DNA of 64,000 nucleotides from Catenaria anguillulae PL171 (GCA_002102555.1 MCFL01000112.1:1-64000), one strand, 5' to 3'; shown: positions 1 to 11,811, counted from the first letter of the stretch. Program-made: numbers and translations. Notes: generated from the letters alone by a model not told the origin.

Positions 1-2521
1 TCATGTCCGCATTGAGGGATGTGTCGTGGAAAAAGAGTGACTCGGCAACAGCCTCGGCAGGCGAGCACGCGGTTGGTGGCGTTTGAGGCGAGGCGCACCC
101 AGGGCACAGCCGAGGGAACGGCAAAGTCAGCAACAGCAGCAGCAGCAGTCGTATTGTCCTCATCAAGATCGGGCATCACCACGCCCGACTCTGTCTCGGA
201 ATCACCACGAGTACCGATTGCGAGTCGGCACGCAGCTGAGCAACAAACACCTTGACAATGGCCTCCTTGAGCCAGGGACCGGCTCGGTCGCCCAGCATTT
301 CAAGGCAGCCAGCACCGTCAATGGCTTCCACGTGCGAGCGTGCGTCACCATGAGCTTGACAATGCGACAAACAAGTTGACCAGGTAGGTGTCACGGCGCA
401 ACGAGCAGACAGGGCGGCGAGTGCGAGGTGCGCAAAAGCAGCATGGCGAGTGTCCTCGCATCGTGCTGCGGCTGTGGGCAGCAAGACTTGGAAGGCAAAC
501 TGGACGACCGACTCGACCTCATCCTCGGAAACAGCGGTGGCGTGGTTAGTGTCGTGGATGGCAGAAGCGCGTTGTGGCAAAGGGCCCAGTCAAAGGATGT
601 GGCAAGCGGTGCAGAGTCGCGCAAGTCGAGCGTTGGCAACGTGGGTGAGTCGGCGACAGCAGATGCGAGCAGTGGGCACGCAGCCAGCTTGGCACGAATG
701 GATGGGGCGAGGCCGACCAGAGGCATGACAGTCAAGGAATTGGACCGGTTGACGAGCGAGGTACCGTGCTCCGAGTCGAGTCGCATCCGCCGATACTGCT
801 GCAGCCCGACCGCAATCTTGTCCTCGAGTGACATCATGGCATGGGTCTGTTGCTCTTCGTGTGATTGAGATGCACGACGACTGGTACCGTCGATGATGAC
901 GCCTTTGATAAACTCGGCCATGCCTTGTGCGGTACGTTTGCGGCGTGAAATGGCCACCAGGATGCGAAACAATGTCGGCCGACTCGTAAATCTTGGCCAG
1001 CTCGCGGGTTTGCCCTCCATGACCTCGGGCGGACCCAGGTGCCGGTCCTGCTCGCCGTAAATGTGCAGCGACTTGACTTGCGCACCCGATACGATCCCAT
1101 CCCGCATCCACTGCTTGTGTGCCGTCGCGCGCGAGGGCAAGCCCGCAATGCAAATCGCAAACTCGTGCGGGTACCGGTCACGCATCGCACCCAGCAAGCC
1201 AACCACCGTGGCCCCTTGCGAGAAGCCAAGCACGCCGTCAAATGGGCCTAGCTCGGCAAACACTTGGTCAAGGTACGCCAGCGTCGCATTCGCACCGACA
1301 TAGATCTTGTCGCCCGTCACGGGTCCACTGCGGGATTCCACCAAGCACGCTGGTGCGGCAGCGACACGTCCCACCCGCGTGGTGATTGCCATCCTGAGCA
1401 CCAGCACCAGCAGCAGCACCGTCCGATGGCAAGGGTGCAGCCGAGGAACGAGCAACTTTGTACTGGTTGGGTGCATTCACACGCACAATCTCGAGTGAAC
1501 CCTGCGGAAACAGCTGTGACAGTTTGGTCATGGCACGCTTCATGATGTGCGCATTTTGACGGTATCCGTGGAGAGCAAGCACACGGATCGGACGGTGGCC
1601 AGCGGGACCCAATGGCCGAACAACCGGGTTGACGACCGGCAGCGGCAGCGACTCGGGCGTGTATTTGGGTGTCTTCTTGTTCTTGTCGACGACCGAGAGG
1701 GCAAACGCCGACTTGCGGCCATCGCCCGTTGCCAACCACGTCAGTTCCTCGGCGGTCGAGTCGCGGCCCACCACCGCATTGCGATACGGGTACCGGCCAA
1801 AGCGCGTGATGAGCATATGATGCTTGTGCGCCGACGACACGGCCGACTTGAACACGTGTGGGTAGTGGCACGCTTGTTGCTTGGCGTCGGCCTCGAGTGC
1901 AGTCAAGAGTTGCAGGCACTTGAGCGACCGGTCGGGGTTGTACTCGGCAGCGTGCATGTACGGATGGTACAGAAACAGGCGGTGGACTAGTGCATAGGAG
2001 TAGTTGTTGGAGCCAATCGTTGGCGTTGACGTTGATGCAAGGGCCAGGTCGGCAAGTTGGACCGCAAGCTCGTCCGTGGCAAACATGAGCGGCGTGCCAC
2101 GGTGAATGTGGCGCGACAGCTGGTCCGTGAGAATGACGAGAGCCAGCAAGCCGTCGAGCGAGGCAGACCAGCGCGTGACGATGCTGTCGGTGACAGCGAC
2201 ACCTCCATCCACTAGACTGGGTGCGGCCGTAGCCGTAGCATTGTGGTTGTTCTTGATGCCGAGGTGGTCGTGCACTTGATTGAGATACGACCCAAACAGC
2301 TGGCCAATGTCGGCATCTTGGCCGGCAGTGCAGCGGAACCACAGCTTGGTGGGCGGCTTGTAGGTCGGCGAGTTGACGTCCGAGGCGCCAAACCAGTACG
2401 TGAGGATGGACGTGACTGCCTTTTGGTCGGCACCCGAGAGCATCCCAATACCGCCGCCAGCACCAGCCTGAGTAGGCAGTACGAGCTCGGTTTCCTTGTC
2501 GAAATTGGTGAATGCAGTCAT
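1..2521 (-). CDS. DUF924-FSH1 fusion protein, frame-broken, partial at left edge
   Basis: The first ~345 codons from the ATG at 2521 read cleanly. They carry a DUF924 domain: a TYWFG start, the DQLSRHIHRGTPLMFATDE block, an HxxHHMLITRFGRYPYRN block and a GRDSTAEEL end. An FSH1-type serine hydrolase follows: a VLALHGYRQN beta strand, then RAWWN, the nucleophile motif GFSQGA near 1215-1230, GEQD (acid) and HPGGH (histidine) near 965. These FSH1 pieces lie in different frames, with at least six frame changes between about 1480 and 150. The chain continues past FSH1 into unrecognised sequence and leaves the window. FSH1 proteins are alpha/beta hydrolases; DUF924 has no assigned function that I know. 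The breaks could be sequencing indels or decay of the hydrolase half; the intact DUF924 half and their density keep decay open. Confidence 0.7.
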
Positions 2522-3127
2522 CGTGTTCTGGACCAGTGTTCACCAGGTGTGCATGTGTATGTATGTCAGTCTCTTGATTCTTGCGTCAGCGTTGGTCGAA
2601 AAATTGTGGAGCGTAAACACACACAAAGAGAATCAAGGTGAAGCGTGCTGGGTGTTCAATTCGGCAATCAAGTCGAAGGTGGGTGTGGGTCGGACGAGTC
2701 ACGGTCAGCGATATCCATGGGTCGGGGTCTTGCTCACCTTTTTAATGCAACGGAGACGGCATTTGGGAAACGATCATGTTCATCATTGCCATGAGTGAAA
2801 CCCGTGTCATTGGGCGCAAGTCATTGGGAATGATGCCGAATCAGGGCACACAAATCATTCGTGAGACATCCTTCGAACACGCAAGTGAGATCGCCGTCAC
2901 AATCACATGCCTTCGAGTCAACTCGCTTCTCTGGCGCCGCTGCAATCGCCTGCTCGATTCCAATCTTTCTGCAAGCTTCCCTTCTCATGATTGAAGCTCA
3001 GCTCGTCAATTCCATGTCACAAACCGCCAACATTTTTGCACTTCTCAACAGCCGTACATACACGAACATCATTGAGCAAAGAAAGAGTCCATTAGAGCTA
3101 GGGTGATGCTTCATATGTCTCACTGTT
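2522..3127. other. Intergenic region, no gene seen
   Basis: This gap lies between the divergent start of the DUF924-FSH1 gene and the left end of the inverted repeat. It holds only short ORFs with no recognisable product. It presumably contains the promoter of the minus-strand gene. Confidence 0.5.
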
Positions 3128-4104
3128 TATCGTGGACCTGCCCCTTTCGCATTCACCAACGCGCAACGTTCATTCCTAAGAACTGGAGAAGCAAACTTGA
3201 TGAACAGAAGCAATCTCCGCCTCGCCAGTGGGATGAGCTCGGAGTAAAAAAATGCGCTTGATTTACGCAGGTGCGTCCCCTGACAGTCACCAATGGCAAG
3301 ATTTTTGATCCGTAGTCCGGCAGTCGACGCACATGTGCAACGAGCAGGCACTGATGTCCATGTATTGTCTGGTGAATTGCTATTGTGGCGGGTTGTATGG
3401 CGGCGGCGCACATTTCTTTCATGTCAGACTCGCAAATAAAGTGCATTTCGAGTTTTGCAGGCACCCCCGTTTAATTCGACCATGCCGTTGGCGCGGTCGA
3501 GGTAAAAACAAACCCTCGCACCAGACCCGGCGGGTATACTTCCAAACATTTGTGCATTAGCTGTAATCAATTGCGGTCAACGAATTCAACGAGCCGCGGC
3601 AAGTGCCTGCCTTGACGATCGCGATGCTTGCAATTGTCTCATCCTCATACATATATAAATGTATCGAAGACGTTTGCGATGTGGAGAGGTGGAGGTGAGA
3701 CATGAATTCTGGCGCGATCAGTTCCATTCGTGTGTTTCACGCAAAATGAAATTTAGCACGCATATGCATGTTGAGGATCAATGAAATAAATACCATGCAA
3801 CAGCAACGGCACCAGCTCCTGTCATGCATGCAAGTTTGAATTTTCATTTATTCATGCAAACATTCGGTCGTATTATTAACATTGCTTTAATGCATGTCTG
3901 GATGCCGAGCTGCGGCACGGTTTACATACCCTTTCTCATTTCCGAGGCATCCGTAGTCCAATCCCACGTTCAAAGTTTCGTAAATAGTTCTACCGACGCT
4001 CGCCTACTCAGCCAATAACAGAGCTACATTCCATGCAGCAACCGAATGCCTAGCTCAGTCGTACGTCCATGCTGTCCATTCCATGCCGTGACAAGGCAGT
4101 ACGG

Positions 4105-4110
4105 TATAAG
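4105..4110 (+). promoter_or_regulatory. TATA-like box of secreted gene A
   Basis: The sequence GGTATAAGAA lies about 100 bp upstream of the ATG at 4208. It is conserved at the mirror position (about 16891-16896) in the other repeat arm. Its spacing fits a core promoter. Confidence 0.4.
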
Positions 4111-4207
4111 AATGAGCCGGTCCCCCCTCACCATCCATTCCCACGCTGTCGACTCGTCCATATCTCAATCCCACCCTCATCCTCCAACTCAGCAAACCCA
4201 ATCCAAG

Positions 4208-5283
4208 ATGAAGTTCCTCAGTGTCCTCTCTGTCGCCGCCGCCTTGGTTGCCACCGTCTCTGCTGCTCCTCTTGGTCCGTCTTTTTTTGCTTTATCACGG
4301 CATTCAAGTTGATTGAAGACTCGGCTCACAACCTTTGGTCAACTGGTTGCACAGACAAGCGCGCGTCGTCGACCTGTCTCGCCACCATGACGGGCATGTC
4401 CATCATGGACTGCCACTGCAACGCCGACTGCACGCTCACTGGCCGCTGCTGCGACGACTATGCCGACTTTGCCGCCCGCACCCAGCAAGCCGTCCTCACG
4501 TCGCGCTCCGGCATCGCTGCTGCCAAACCCAACGGTGGCCGCGTCCCCGAGTTCCACAGGACCGAGCTCGTCATGACTGCCCACACACAAGGCCCTGCAA
4601 AGAACTCGGCCTTCATCACGGTGCGCAACTGCCTCTTTGAGGACACGGTCAAGGCACCCCGCCCGACCCCGACCAACCCCATCACGCTCCCCGTCGAGCC
4701 AAAGTGGGAGTTGCGCGAGTGCACGCAGGGCGCCGACGTGTTTGTGGTCAATGGCAAGTCGGGTGCGATTGTGCCCTTCTCGCAAGCCGTCAAGGTGCCC
4801 GCCAAGGTCCGTGCGGCATTTGGTCCCATGCCCAACGAGTACGACATCACCGTGTACCCTCGCCCCTCCGACACCTTGTTCTACGTGGAGCTGTCGGGTG
4901 CCGATGCCGCCAACGCACTCAAGATGGCCGTGACCAACGACGCCCTCGTGACTGGCTTTTCCGCAAAGTTGCCCAAGACGGCCCGCGGCAAGGCTGCGTT
5001 TGACCCGACCGTCGACCGCAAGTGGGCCGTCGAAGCTGGATCCGCAAAGTTCAACCTGGTCGAGCCCATTGTCATGGCCATTCCTGAGTCGGACATTTCC
5101 GCGTACGACCTCGAAACGGGCAACTATGCCGAGGTCGCCCGCAATGCAAACTATGCCGTGTCGTCGACCACGGCCGTGCTGCGCAAGGTGTGGGACGCCA
5201 ACACGGGCAAGTGGGTCGATACCGTCACCGGCAAGCGCGAGCGCATTGCCTTGCCCCAGTTGGCCAAGCCCGTCGCCAACTAA
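4208..5283 (+). CDS. Secreted somatomedin-B-like cysteine motif protein, copy A
   Basis: Two exons, 4208-4274 and 4355-5283, with an 80-nt GT-AG intron, give about 331 residues. The start is the ATG opening a signal peptide (MKFLSVLSVAAALVATVSA). The splice junction creates APLDKR, a classical Kex2-type dibasic site, so the mature chain probably starts at ASSTC. A Cys block follows: C-x(n)-DCHCNADC-x5-CCDDYADF. This matches the core of the somatomedin B knot (CxC-x3-C-x5-CC-x-DY). The remaining ~270 residues, with two further cysteines (VRNC and LREC), match no family I recognise. Near-identical copy B is at 15716-16791 and a diverged paralogue at 54747-55833. Function unknown; an extracellular or wall-associated role is inferred from the signal peptide. 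Confidence 0.8.
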
Positions 5284-5419
5284 TCACCGTCAAGTGGGAT
5301 GCATATACATAGAATGTGGGACCGAGTGTCGTGTTGAATCGGTTATCTGCTAGAGGCGTGGGTGTGATTCGTTTCTTGGTGTTATTGCATGTGTGTGCAT
5401 GTTTTCCTGTTCCGTGTGA

Positions 5420-5917
5420 CATTTTCTTTTTACGATACAGTCTCTGTGGTGTGCTTGTCCGGAATGCACTCTCAATGTCAACATTCAGCCGGGTCGATGA
5501 GTAGCTTTCGACGACCTGGAAATGAAACATTGCAATGTACCATCTAGTCGCCCCACGTTTCGATTGAGCCGCTATGCACCGACAAGCTGATGCGAAGTTC
5601 TGTACCATGTTCACTAAAAGGGCCTCCGTTTGTTTTCGAGTGGCTACTCAAAACTCCCAGGGGTTAGTGCACAAGCATTCAAGGTAATCAGCAAACTTGC
5701 TTGTTCAATTGACTGGAGATCTATCTAGGCTAGCAATGCAGTGAGCAATACTAGTCGGACACACATAAAAGATTACCAGTGGGACAAAACCTGGCAAGTC
5801 AATGGAAAGCATGCAGAAGAATCCGCATTTCAGGATATATAAAAGAATGCAAGAAAGGTCAAAAGGAAACAATGGCATCGTCTCGATCGGAGAAGATGAA
5901 CAACTGAACTGAACTTC
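5420..5917. other. Intergenic region, no gene seen
   Basis: This is unique sequence between repeat arm A and the 3' end of the lyase gene. It probably holds the two 3' UTRs. No RNA gene or ORF with recognisable similarity was seen. Confidence 0.45.
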
Positions 5918-7615
5918 TCACGGCTTGAGCATCAAATCCAAATACCCAGTCACAATATCTGCCACAATCGACCGATCGGGAATCGACGCCGCCATACCGT
6001 ACATGGCGGCTGACCCGTCCTTGTACTTTTCCGGATGCTCCTTCACTTCCCCGACGGCCTTCTTCAAATCCTCGACAAAGACACCCTCCTTGCCGACCGT
6101 CAAGTATGTGCACGCAATGTGGAGAGCCTCTGGGAACTGCAACGCATTCAAGTTCCACCCAGCCTTGGACATGACGTCATTGACGGCAAAGATGTTGAGC
6201 TTGACGCCCTGGCGTGCGCGAATGGCAACCACTGACACGAGCGGGTTACCCACGACCTCGATATCGGCAGACAGGGCCGGGTCGTTGCGAATGGCGTTGG
6301 CAATCGCACGTGCCGTGCCCACAATCTTGCGCGTGGCATCCACGTATCCGTCGCGGCCAACAGACAGCATGGTCGCCCAGCATCCGGCAATCAGTGCGCC
6401 GGGCCGGCTGCCTGCAATCGACGGAGATGCGTAAATTCCGCCTGTCCAATCGGGGGCAACAAAGTACTGGTGCTTGCGGTAGTCGCTGTTGCGGTACATG
6501 ATGACGGACGAGCCCTTGGGTGCAAACCCGTACTTGTGCGTGTCGACTGACATGGACGTGACGCCAGGCACGCGGAAATCAAAAGCGGGAATGTCTGAGA
6601 ACCCAGCATCGTTCATGCACGCCATGAGAAACGAGCCCAGGCAGCAGTCGACGTGCAGTGGCAGCTTGTGCTTGATGGCGAGCTTGGACAGGCCCTGGAT
6701 GTCATCAATGATACCGTGCGGGAAGTTTGGCGCAGAGCCGGCAAGCATGATTGTGTTTGAGTTGATGGCGCGCTCAACAAGGTCGAGGCGGACACGAAAG
6801 TCGCGCGAATCGATCGGGATCTTGACGAGCTTGATCTTGAAGTAATGGCAGGCCTTGTCGAATGCGGCATGGATCGTATCGGGAACAATCATTTCGGGCT
6901 CGGTAATGCCGCGCGTTGTAAATGCGAGTTCGCGGTACGCCTTGCACGCCATGAGAATGGATTCTGTGCCGCCCGACGTCAAATTGCCGCATCCAGCTTG
7001 GCCGCCATGGTACATGTCGACAACCATGCGCACGACCTCGGCCTCCATTTTGCGGACGCCGGGGAACAGATCCGGGTGGAGCGGGTTGGACGAGGAGAAG
7101 GCGCCATAGGCTTCCGTGATGATGGCGGACAGATCGTCACCGCCGTGGTAAACTGCGCCACTGACCTTGCCCGACTTGTAGTCGACATGGCCCATGGAAC
7201 GGTATCGGGCGATTTCCTTGCGGAGAGCGTCACGGTTGAGGCCCTTGGGCGGCAGCGTCAAGTACGGCGCCGGGTCGCCGGGCTTTGGCGGCGGGCACAT
7301 GGACTTTTCCATGCCGGCCAAGGTTTCTTGGATCTGCTGGTTGATCAGGGACCCTGCGGGCGTGGGCAGCGACCGGACAGACGACAGGGCGTGCTTTGAG
7401 ATTGTCCACAGCAGGTGCTTGAGCGAGCCGGCAAGCCCGCGGAACACGAGCGACTTGTGGACCGCGCCCAGGATGCGCAGGCAAAAGAGCACAAAGAGGA
7501 TGTTTTTGATGGCGCGCAGCGGGCGCGGGCCCGAGGCGGCGAGTGCATTGGTGACGGTATCCATTGCTTCGAATGTTGCCCAACGTGGATGAGCCAAGAC
7601 TGGCAGCACATACAT
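5918..7615 (-). CDS. DPL1: Sphingosine-1-phosphate lyase
   Basis: A single exon of 565 codons, close to the usual 560-590. The enzyme is an ER membrane PLP-dependent lyase that cleaves sphingoid-base phosphates to a fatty aldehyde and phosphoethanolamine, the exit step of sphingolipid catabolism. An N-terminal hydrophobic segment (residues ~37-55, ILFVLFCLRILGAV) fits the membrane anchor. The group II decarboxylase-like fold shows GAVYHGGDDL, NPLHPDLFPGVRKME, NLTSGGTESI, PLHVDCCLGSF and the PLP-lysine motif SVDTHKYGFAPKG. The family-typical ending YGMAASIPDRSIV is present. ATG codons at 7615 and 7564 are both possible starts; the second (MDTVTNALAASG) gives a more typical amino end. Confidence 0.95.
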   Translation of the reverse strand: MYVLPVLAHPRWATFEAMDTVTNALAASGPRPLRAIKNILFVLFCLRILGAVHKSLVFRGLAGSLKHLLWTISKHALSSVRSLPTPAGSLINQQIQETLAGMEKSMCPPPKPGDPAPYLTLPPKGLNRDALRKEIARYRSMGHVDYKSGKVSGAVYHGGDDLSAIITEAYGAFSSSNPLHPDLFPGVRKMEAEVVRMVVDMYHGGQAGCGNLTSGGTESILMACKAYRELAFTTRGITEPEMIVPDTIHAAFDKACHYFKIKLVKIPIDSRDFRVRLDLVERAINSNTIMLAGSAPNFPHGIIDDIQGLSKLAIKHKLPLHVDCCLGSFLMACMNDAGFSDIPAFDFRVPGVTSMSVDTHKYGFAPKGSSVIMYRNSDYRKHQYFVAPDWTGGIYASPSIAGSRPGALIAGCWATMLSVGRDGYVDATRKIVGTARAIANAIRNDPALSADIEVVGNPLVSVVAIRARQGVKLNIFAVNDVMSKAGWNLNALQFPEALHIACTYLTVGKEGVFVEDLKKAVGEVKEHPEKYKDGSAAMYGMAASIPDRSIVADIVTGYLDLMLKP

Positions 7616-8254
7616 AGTACGTGAGAGGGTTCAGGTCCGAAGCGAGGTGAGCAGCCGCCTTTTCAATGGCGACCTCGCTGATTTGCCGTGTCGGCGGCGA
7701 TGGCGGCGGCGGCGCATCATCAGTCAGTCACCATAACCTAGCGCATCCACCAGTTCCGACGGATTGCCTTGCTTGAAAGAAATACCGCCCTAATACTTCT
7801 CGATGTGGGCAAACGCCACAGCGGGCCATGAGCGTACATACGTCAACTCTCATCGCTTGCTGTGCCCCGCCACCGTACCGTGAACTCTTGCGGGCTTCAA
7901 GTGCCACGTTTGTCGGAGAAACCGCCAGTGGCCACGACCAATTCATCCAGAATCCAGGTCCCTGATCAACCATTGATGAACCGGGTCAGCGAGTATATCC
8001 CCGCCTCCTCTCATTCCCATAGTGACGGCCCGTCAGAGATGAATCAAATCAATACGGCAAATACATGCATGATATGGTAAAGCAAACTAAAGTAAAGAGA
8101 ACGGGTAAATGAATCCGAGAGGCAGGAAACGGATAACGACAACAACTGCTGCTTGAGGCCGACCGCACAAAAGGGAATGGGGAATGGGACAACACGCAGA
8201 GATCAGGGAGCGGTCAGCAACTAAAGCAAACTCCAAGGGCATGGCCGAGAGTGC
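7616..8254. other. Intergenic region between lyase and pyruvate kinase
   Basis: This is about 640 bp upstream of the lyase start and downstream of the pyruvate kinase stop. It presumably contains the lyase promoter and the pyruvate kinase 3' UTR. Only short ORFs without recognisable similarity occur. Confidence 0.45.
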
Positions 8255-10818
8255 TTAGATCGAGGGCAAAATCTGCTCCAACTGGGCCGAATCCAACAAA
8301 CGGAACGCGTTCGTGTGGCCTGAACCTTGCGACCAACCTTGAAGGGCAATGAACCGGCAGTTGCGCTCAATCAAACCCATCTCAACGGCCTTCTCGGCGG
8401 CCCACCGGATGCGCGCATCAACATTGTTCTGCCACTTGACCATGTCCTCGGGCTTGGTGATGGTCACCTTGGGCATGTCCTCCACCACCATCGGGTAGCA
8501 GCCGCGGTACAAGTGAATGGCACGCGCCGTGCGCTCGTTGCGCGTCACGGCAATGATGGGCACTTGCGGGCGGTACTTTGACACGAGACGCGCAGAGTCA
8601 CCCGACGTGGTCAGCACAAAGATGGCGCCCACCTGGTGCTCTTGGGCGGCCATGACGGCCGAGGCGGCAACAGCCTCGGTGTTGGACCAGGGCTTTTGCG
8701 ACAGCGTGCGGAGTTCGAGGAAGGTTGGAGGGTAGCACACGACCGACTCGGCCTCGAGGCAGATCCGGTTCATCATCTCGACCGTCTCGAGAGGGTACGA
8801 GCCCTTGGCCGTCTCACCAGACAACATGACACAGTCGGCACCGTCGAGAACGGCGTTGGCAACGTCTGAGGCCTCGGCGCGGGTCGGGCGAGGGTTGTAC
8901 GTCATGGACTCGAGCATTTGGGTGGCGCTGCGTTGAAATCAATAAAGCAAGTCAGCTCACGCCACACATGAAAAAAAAAGAAATGAAATGAATCGGGAAA
9001 GATAATGCAGAACATACCAAATGACAGGCTTGCCAGCAATGTTGCACTTGGCAATCATCATCTTTTGGGCAACAAACACCTTCTCCAAGGGAATCTCCAT
9101 ACCCAAATCGCCACGGGCCACCATGACACCGTCCGTCTCCTTGAGCACCTCGTCAAAGTTGCGCACGCCCTGCAAGTTTTCAATCTTGGAAATGATCTTG
9201 ATGTGCTTGCCCTTCTCGCCCAACACGCGGCGAATCTCGCGCACGTCCTCTGCGCGGCGGATAAAACTGGCAAACACCATGTCAACGTCCTGCTCCACAC
9301 CAAACAGCAAATCCTTCTTGTCCTTTTCCGAAACGGCAGGCAAGTCGACATCGGTACCAGGCAAGTTGACATTCTTGCGACTCGTGAGCGTGTGCGTGTT
9401 GAGCGCCTTGGCCTTGAGCGAGTGCTTGTCGACAATCTCGAGCACTTCAAAAGTGATGTTGCCGTCCTCAACGTAAATGTGGCGGCCAGGGATGAGTGAC
9501 TTGGTCAAGGATGGGTAATCGACGTAAAGGTGGGTTTCAGAGACGGCCTCCTTGTATGCGTCGGCGTTGGTGATGGTGATGACCGAGCCGACCTTGTAGG
9601 TGACTTTGCCGTCGTTGGGAACGAGACCGGTACGGATTTCGGGGCCCTTGGTATCTGGTTGTTTGCCGCAGCAACAGGTTGTGTGTGAGTTGACATTCGG
9701 GGACAGGTGACATTGGTGACATTGTGAGGGGAAAAAAAAAAAAAAAAAAAAAAAACCATACCGAGAGCAATGGCGACTGGGCGGCCAGGCTGCACGTTGA
9801 ACGAGTCACGAGCCGACTTGATGACCGAGGCGTGGTACTAGGTATACAACACAGAGCGCGGCGAATTCTGTGGGTGAGTGCTCTGCTCACTCCGCGTTTG
9901 CCTGCCCCAAACTCAAACGGCCGAGCACAACGAAGAAAAAAAAGCGGCATACCTCGTACGATCCGTGCGAAAAGTTGAGACGAACAATGTTCATGCCTGC
10001 CTTGCGCAACTTTGCCATCATCTCGACAGAGTTTGTGCCGGGGCCGATGGTGCACACGATCGACGTCTTGCGAGTCGCCGTGGGCTCGTTTTTGATGTCC
10101 TACATCAGCGGGTTTACGCGATGCATTCGTAGTGGGCGAGCCATGGTAGTAATGGTTTCATGGTGTACATAGCGAGGAGGCGGGCGGTACGTCGGGCGAG
10201 CGGATTGAATCGTAGCGTGGCGTGGCGCGGCAGGACGGAGCGAGATAAACAAAGCAAAACAAGAACGGACAGACCAACAGGTCAAATGCCGAGTCGAGAC
10301 GAGCCGACAGACAGCGCGAGGAGGAGGATGAGAGGGAGCGAGTCACGTCAGCATTGTGGCAGTACGACAGGAGCAGGGCGTGGTACTGGATGTTCTTGCG
10401 AATCCCCGGCAAGATACAGCAAGGACGGCAAAAACATATGAGTTGTGTTCTGGCTTGCTTTGCTCGCTGAACTTGTATCAAGCGAAAACGAGGCGAGATG
10501 CGGAAATAACGCCAGAGCGCGCTTGGTTCCTGCTGATAAGCGCAGGCCCCAACCACAACAACCGCACATCAACACCGCCATCACGACCTGGTCGCGGATC
10601 ACAGGGGGTGGCCCACGGGTAGCCTACGGCGCCCGTCTGGCTCTTCTGAACGAACAGACGCCGCGACCAGAGCTCGCTCGGTGGTGGTTGACTTGGCTGC
10701 GTTGCACGCGGGACAGGCGAGAGGCTGAAAGGAGGTGGTAGTTGCATTGGTTGAGGAAAACACGCACCATCTTAGAGACCCACTCGAGCTTGGAGGTGAT
10801 GGGGTTGGCGTCAGTCAT
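8255..10818 (-). CDS. PYK: Pyruvate kinase, five exons
   Basis: Exons in gene order are 10768-10818, 9953-10099, 9762-9837, 9018-9654 and 8255-8927. They sum to 1584 nt (527 residues), normal for the family. The enzyme converts phosphoenolpyruvate and ADP to pyruvate and ATP in the last step of glycolysis. Diagnostic motifs fall in order: [26 protein letters not shown] (rebuilt across an intron), the active-site block [16 protein letters not shown], and [14 protein letters not shown], whose Cys codon is restored by splicing. Introns are 668, 115, 107 and 90 nt. The first follows only 17 codons and is unusually long here. The third carries a run of about 24 A (plus strand, ~9732-9755). Confidence 0.95.
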
Positions 10819-11811
10819 GGTGAGGGGTGGTGGAAGTGTGTTGGTTGCAACGGTTAGTTGGCAGAGGGGATGATGAACGAAGAATTATTCGTTGGATGAG
10901 GAACGACAAGGAGAGAGAGAGGAAGAGAGCGGGACGGGCACGACGCGGTACTTGTAGTGTCCGCTTTGGTCAGTCAAGAGGGTGCTACTTGCTGAGTTCG
11001 TGTGTCTCCCGCCGTCCCACGCACTCAACCGCACCTCAATCCAATCAGTCCAACAAGGCATCTAGGAGACAATCCATTGCCAACACAAGCACTTGCTGTG
11101 CTGTGCTTGATCAACGTGTTGAGGAGCCCTTATCCGCTTTGCACTTGGGTTTTGACGGGATTCTGTGTGCATTTTGGGCGGGCTCGAGTCGAACGCGTCG
11201 GTCACTGATCGGCTTTTTGACCGATTTTGCAACGTGCGCGAGACAGCGTCAAGCCGCATCTTTTTCTGGGGCATTCATCCACCCTGCCCTTATCTCACTT
11301 CTTTTCTTTCGTGTCCTTTTGCCACGCATGTCGGACCTGTGTATGTCCATGTACAATTGCAACGCTAGCTGCGAACAATATTGCTGCAGGGGCCAGCGAG
11401 ATCAGGGTGCGGTGCTCTGAGTCGTCCCTTCCATCAAGAGAATCATGATTTGGCCGCGGTATACGTAATGCAAGCATGTTATCCGGCAGGGCAAGCAAGC
11501 GGGTAGCATGTCGAATGTACGATCCTGCCCTCGATCATTTGAATGCATGTCAAGCTTTCGGCCGAGGGCTGTACCGCTCCATATCGCAGTTATGATATTG
11601 GTCCCTAATGCTCGCATCTCATGTCTCACATGAAGAGGCTCAGGGGCGCACAGGACGTAGGCGAGACGAGCGCAGATGCACGCCGTTGACACGAAGGAAG
11701 CAAGAGTCAAGACTGAATCACGAGTACGCGAGTGCTGCATATGCATGCATGGTACACCACGCTGTATGTGACGACATCAGCACAACAAGACCACGAACGC
11801 CACAACGACTG
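10819..11811. other. Intergenic region upstream of pyruvate kinase
   Basis: Nearly 1 kb separates the pyruvate kinase start from the end of the GST gene. It must include the pyruvate kinase promoter. A 197-codon plus-strand ORF at 10827-11420 has no recognisable motif and I do not call it a gene. Confidence 0.45.

Larger units (their letters stand above)
3128..5419 (+). repeat. Inverted-repeat arm A (2.29 kb)
   Basis: This segment reappears in reverse complement at 15581-17873. The match starts at TATCGTGGACCTGC and ends at TTCCGTGTGA, and the flanks diverge abruptly on both sides. The arm holds about 1.08 kb of upstream DNA, one complete two-exon secreted-protein gene and ~135 bp of 3' flank. 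By eye the arms differ at a few scattered positions: a C-run length difference near 4120, several substitutions at 4150-4195, and two substitutions in the coding region (4612 t/g and a silent t/c near 4770). No transposase, terminal repeat or target duplication was seen, so this looks like a segmental duplication rather than a transposon. Confidence 0.95.

Noticed and set aside
3128-5419. Inverted repeat arm as an insertion sequence or transposon
   Set aside because: The arms carry a host-like secreted gene with an intron. No transposase, short terminal repeats or target duplication was seen.
9505-9795. ORF with a poly-Phe stretch
   Set aside because: It reads through the poly-A/T tract of a pyruvate kinase intron in a non-coding frame.
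10827-11420. 197-codon ORF upstream of pyruvate kinase
   Set aside because: Composition is irregular, no motif is seen, and it lies across the promoter of an actively conserved gene.
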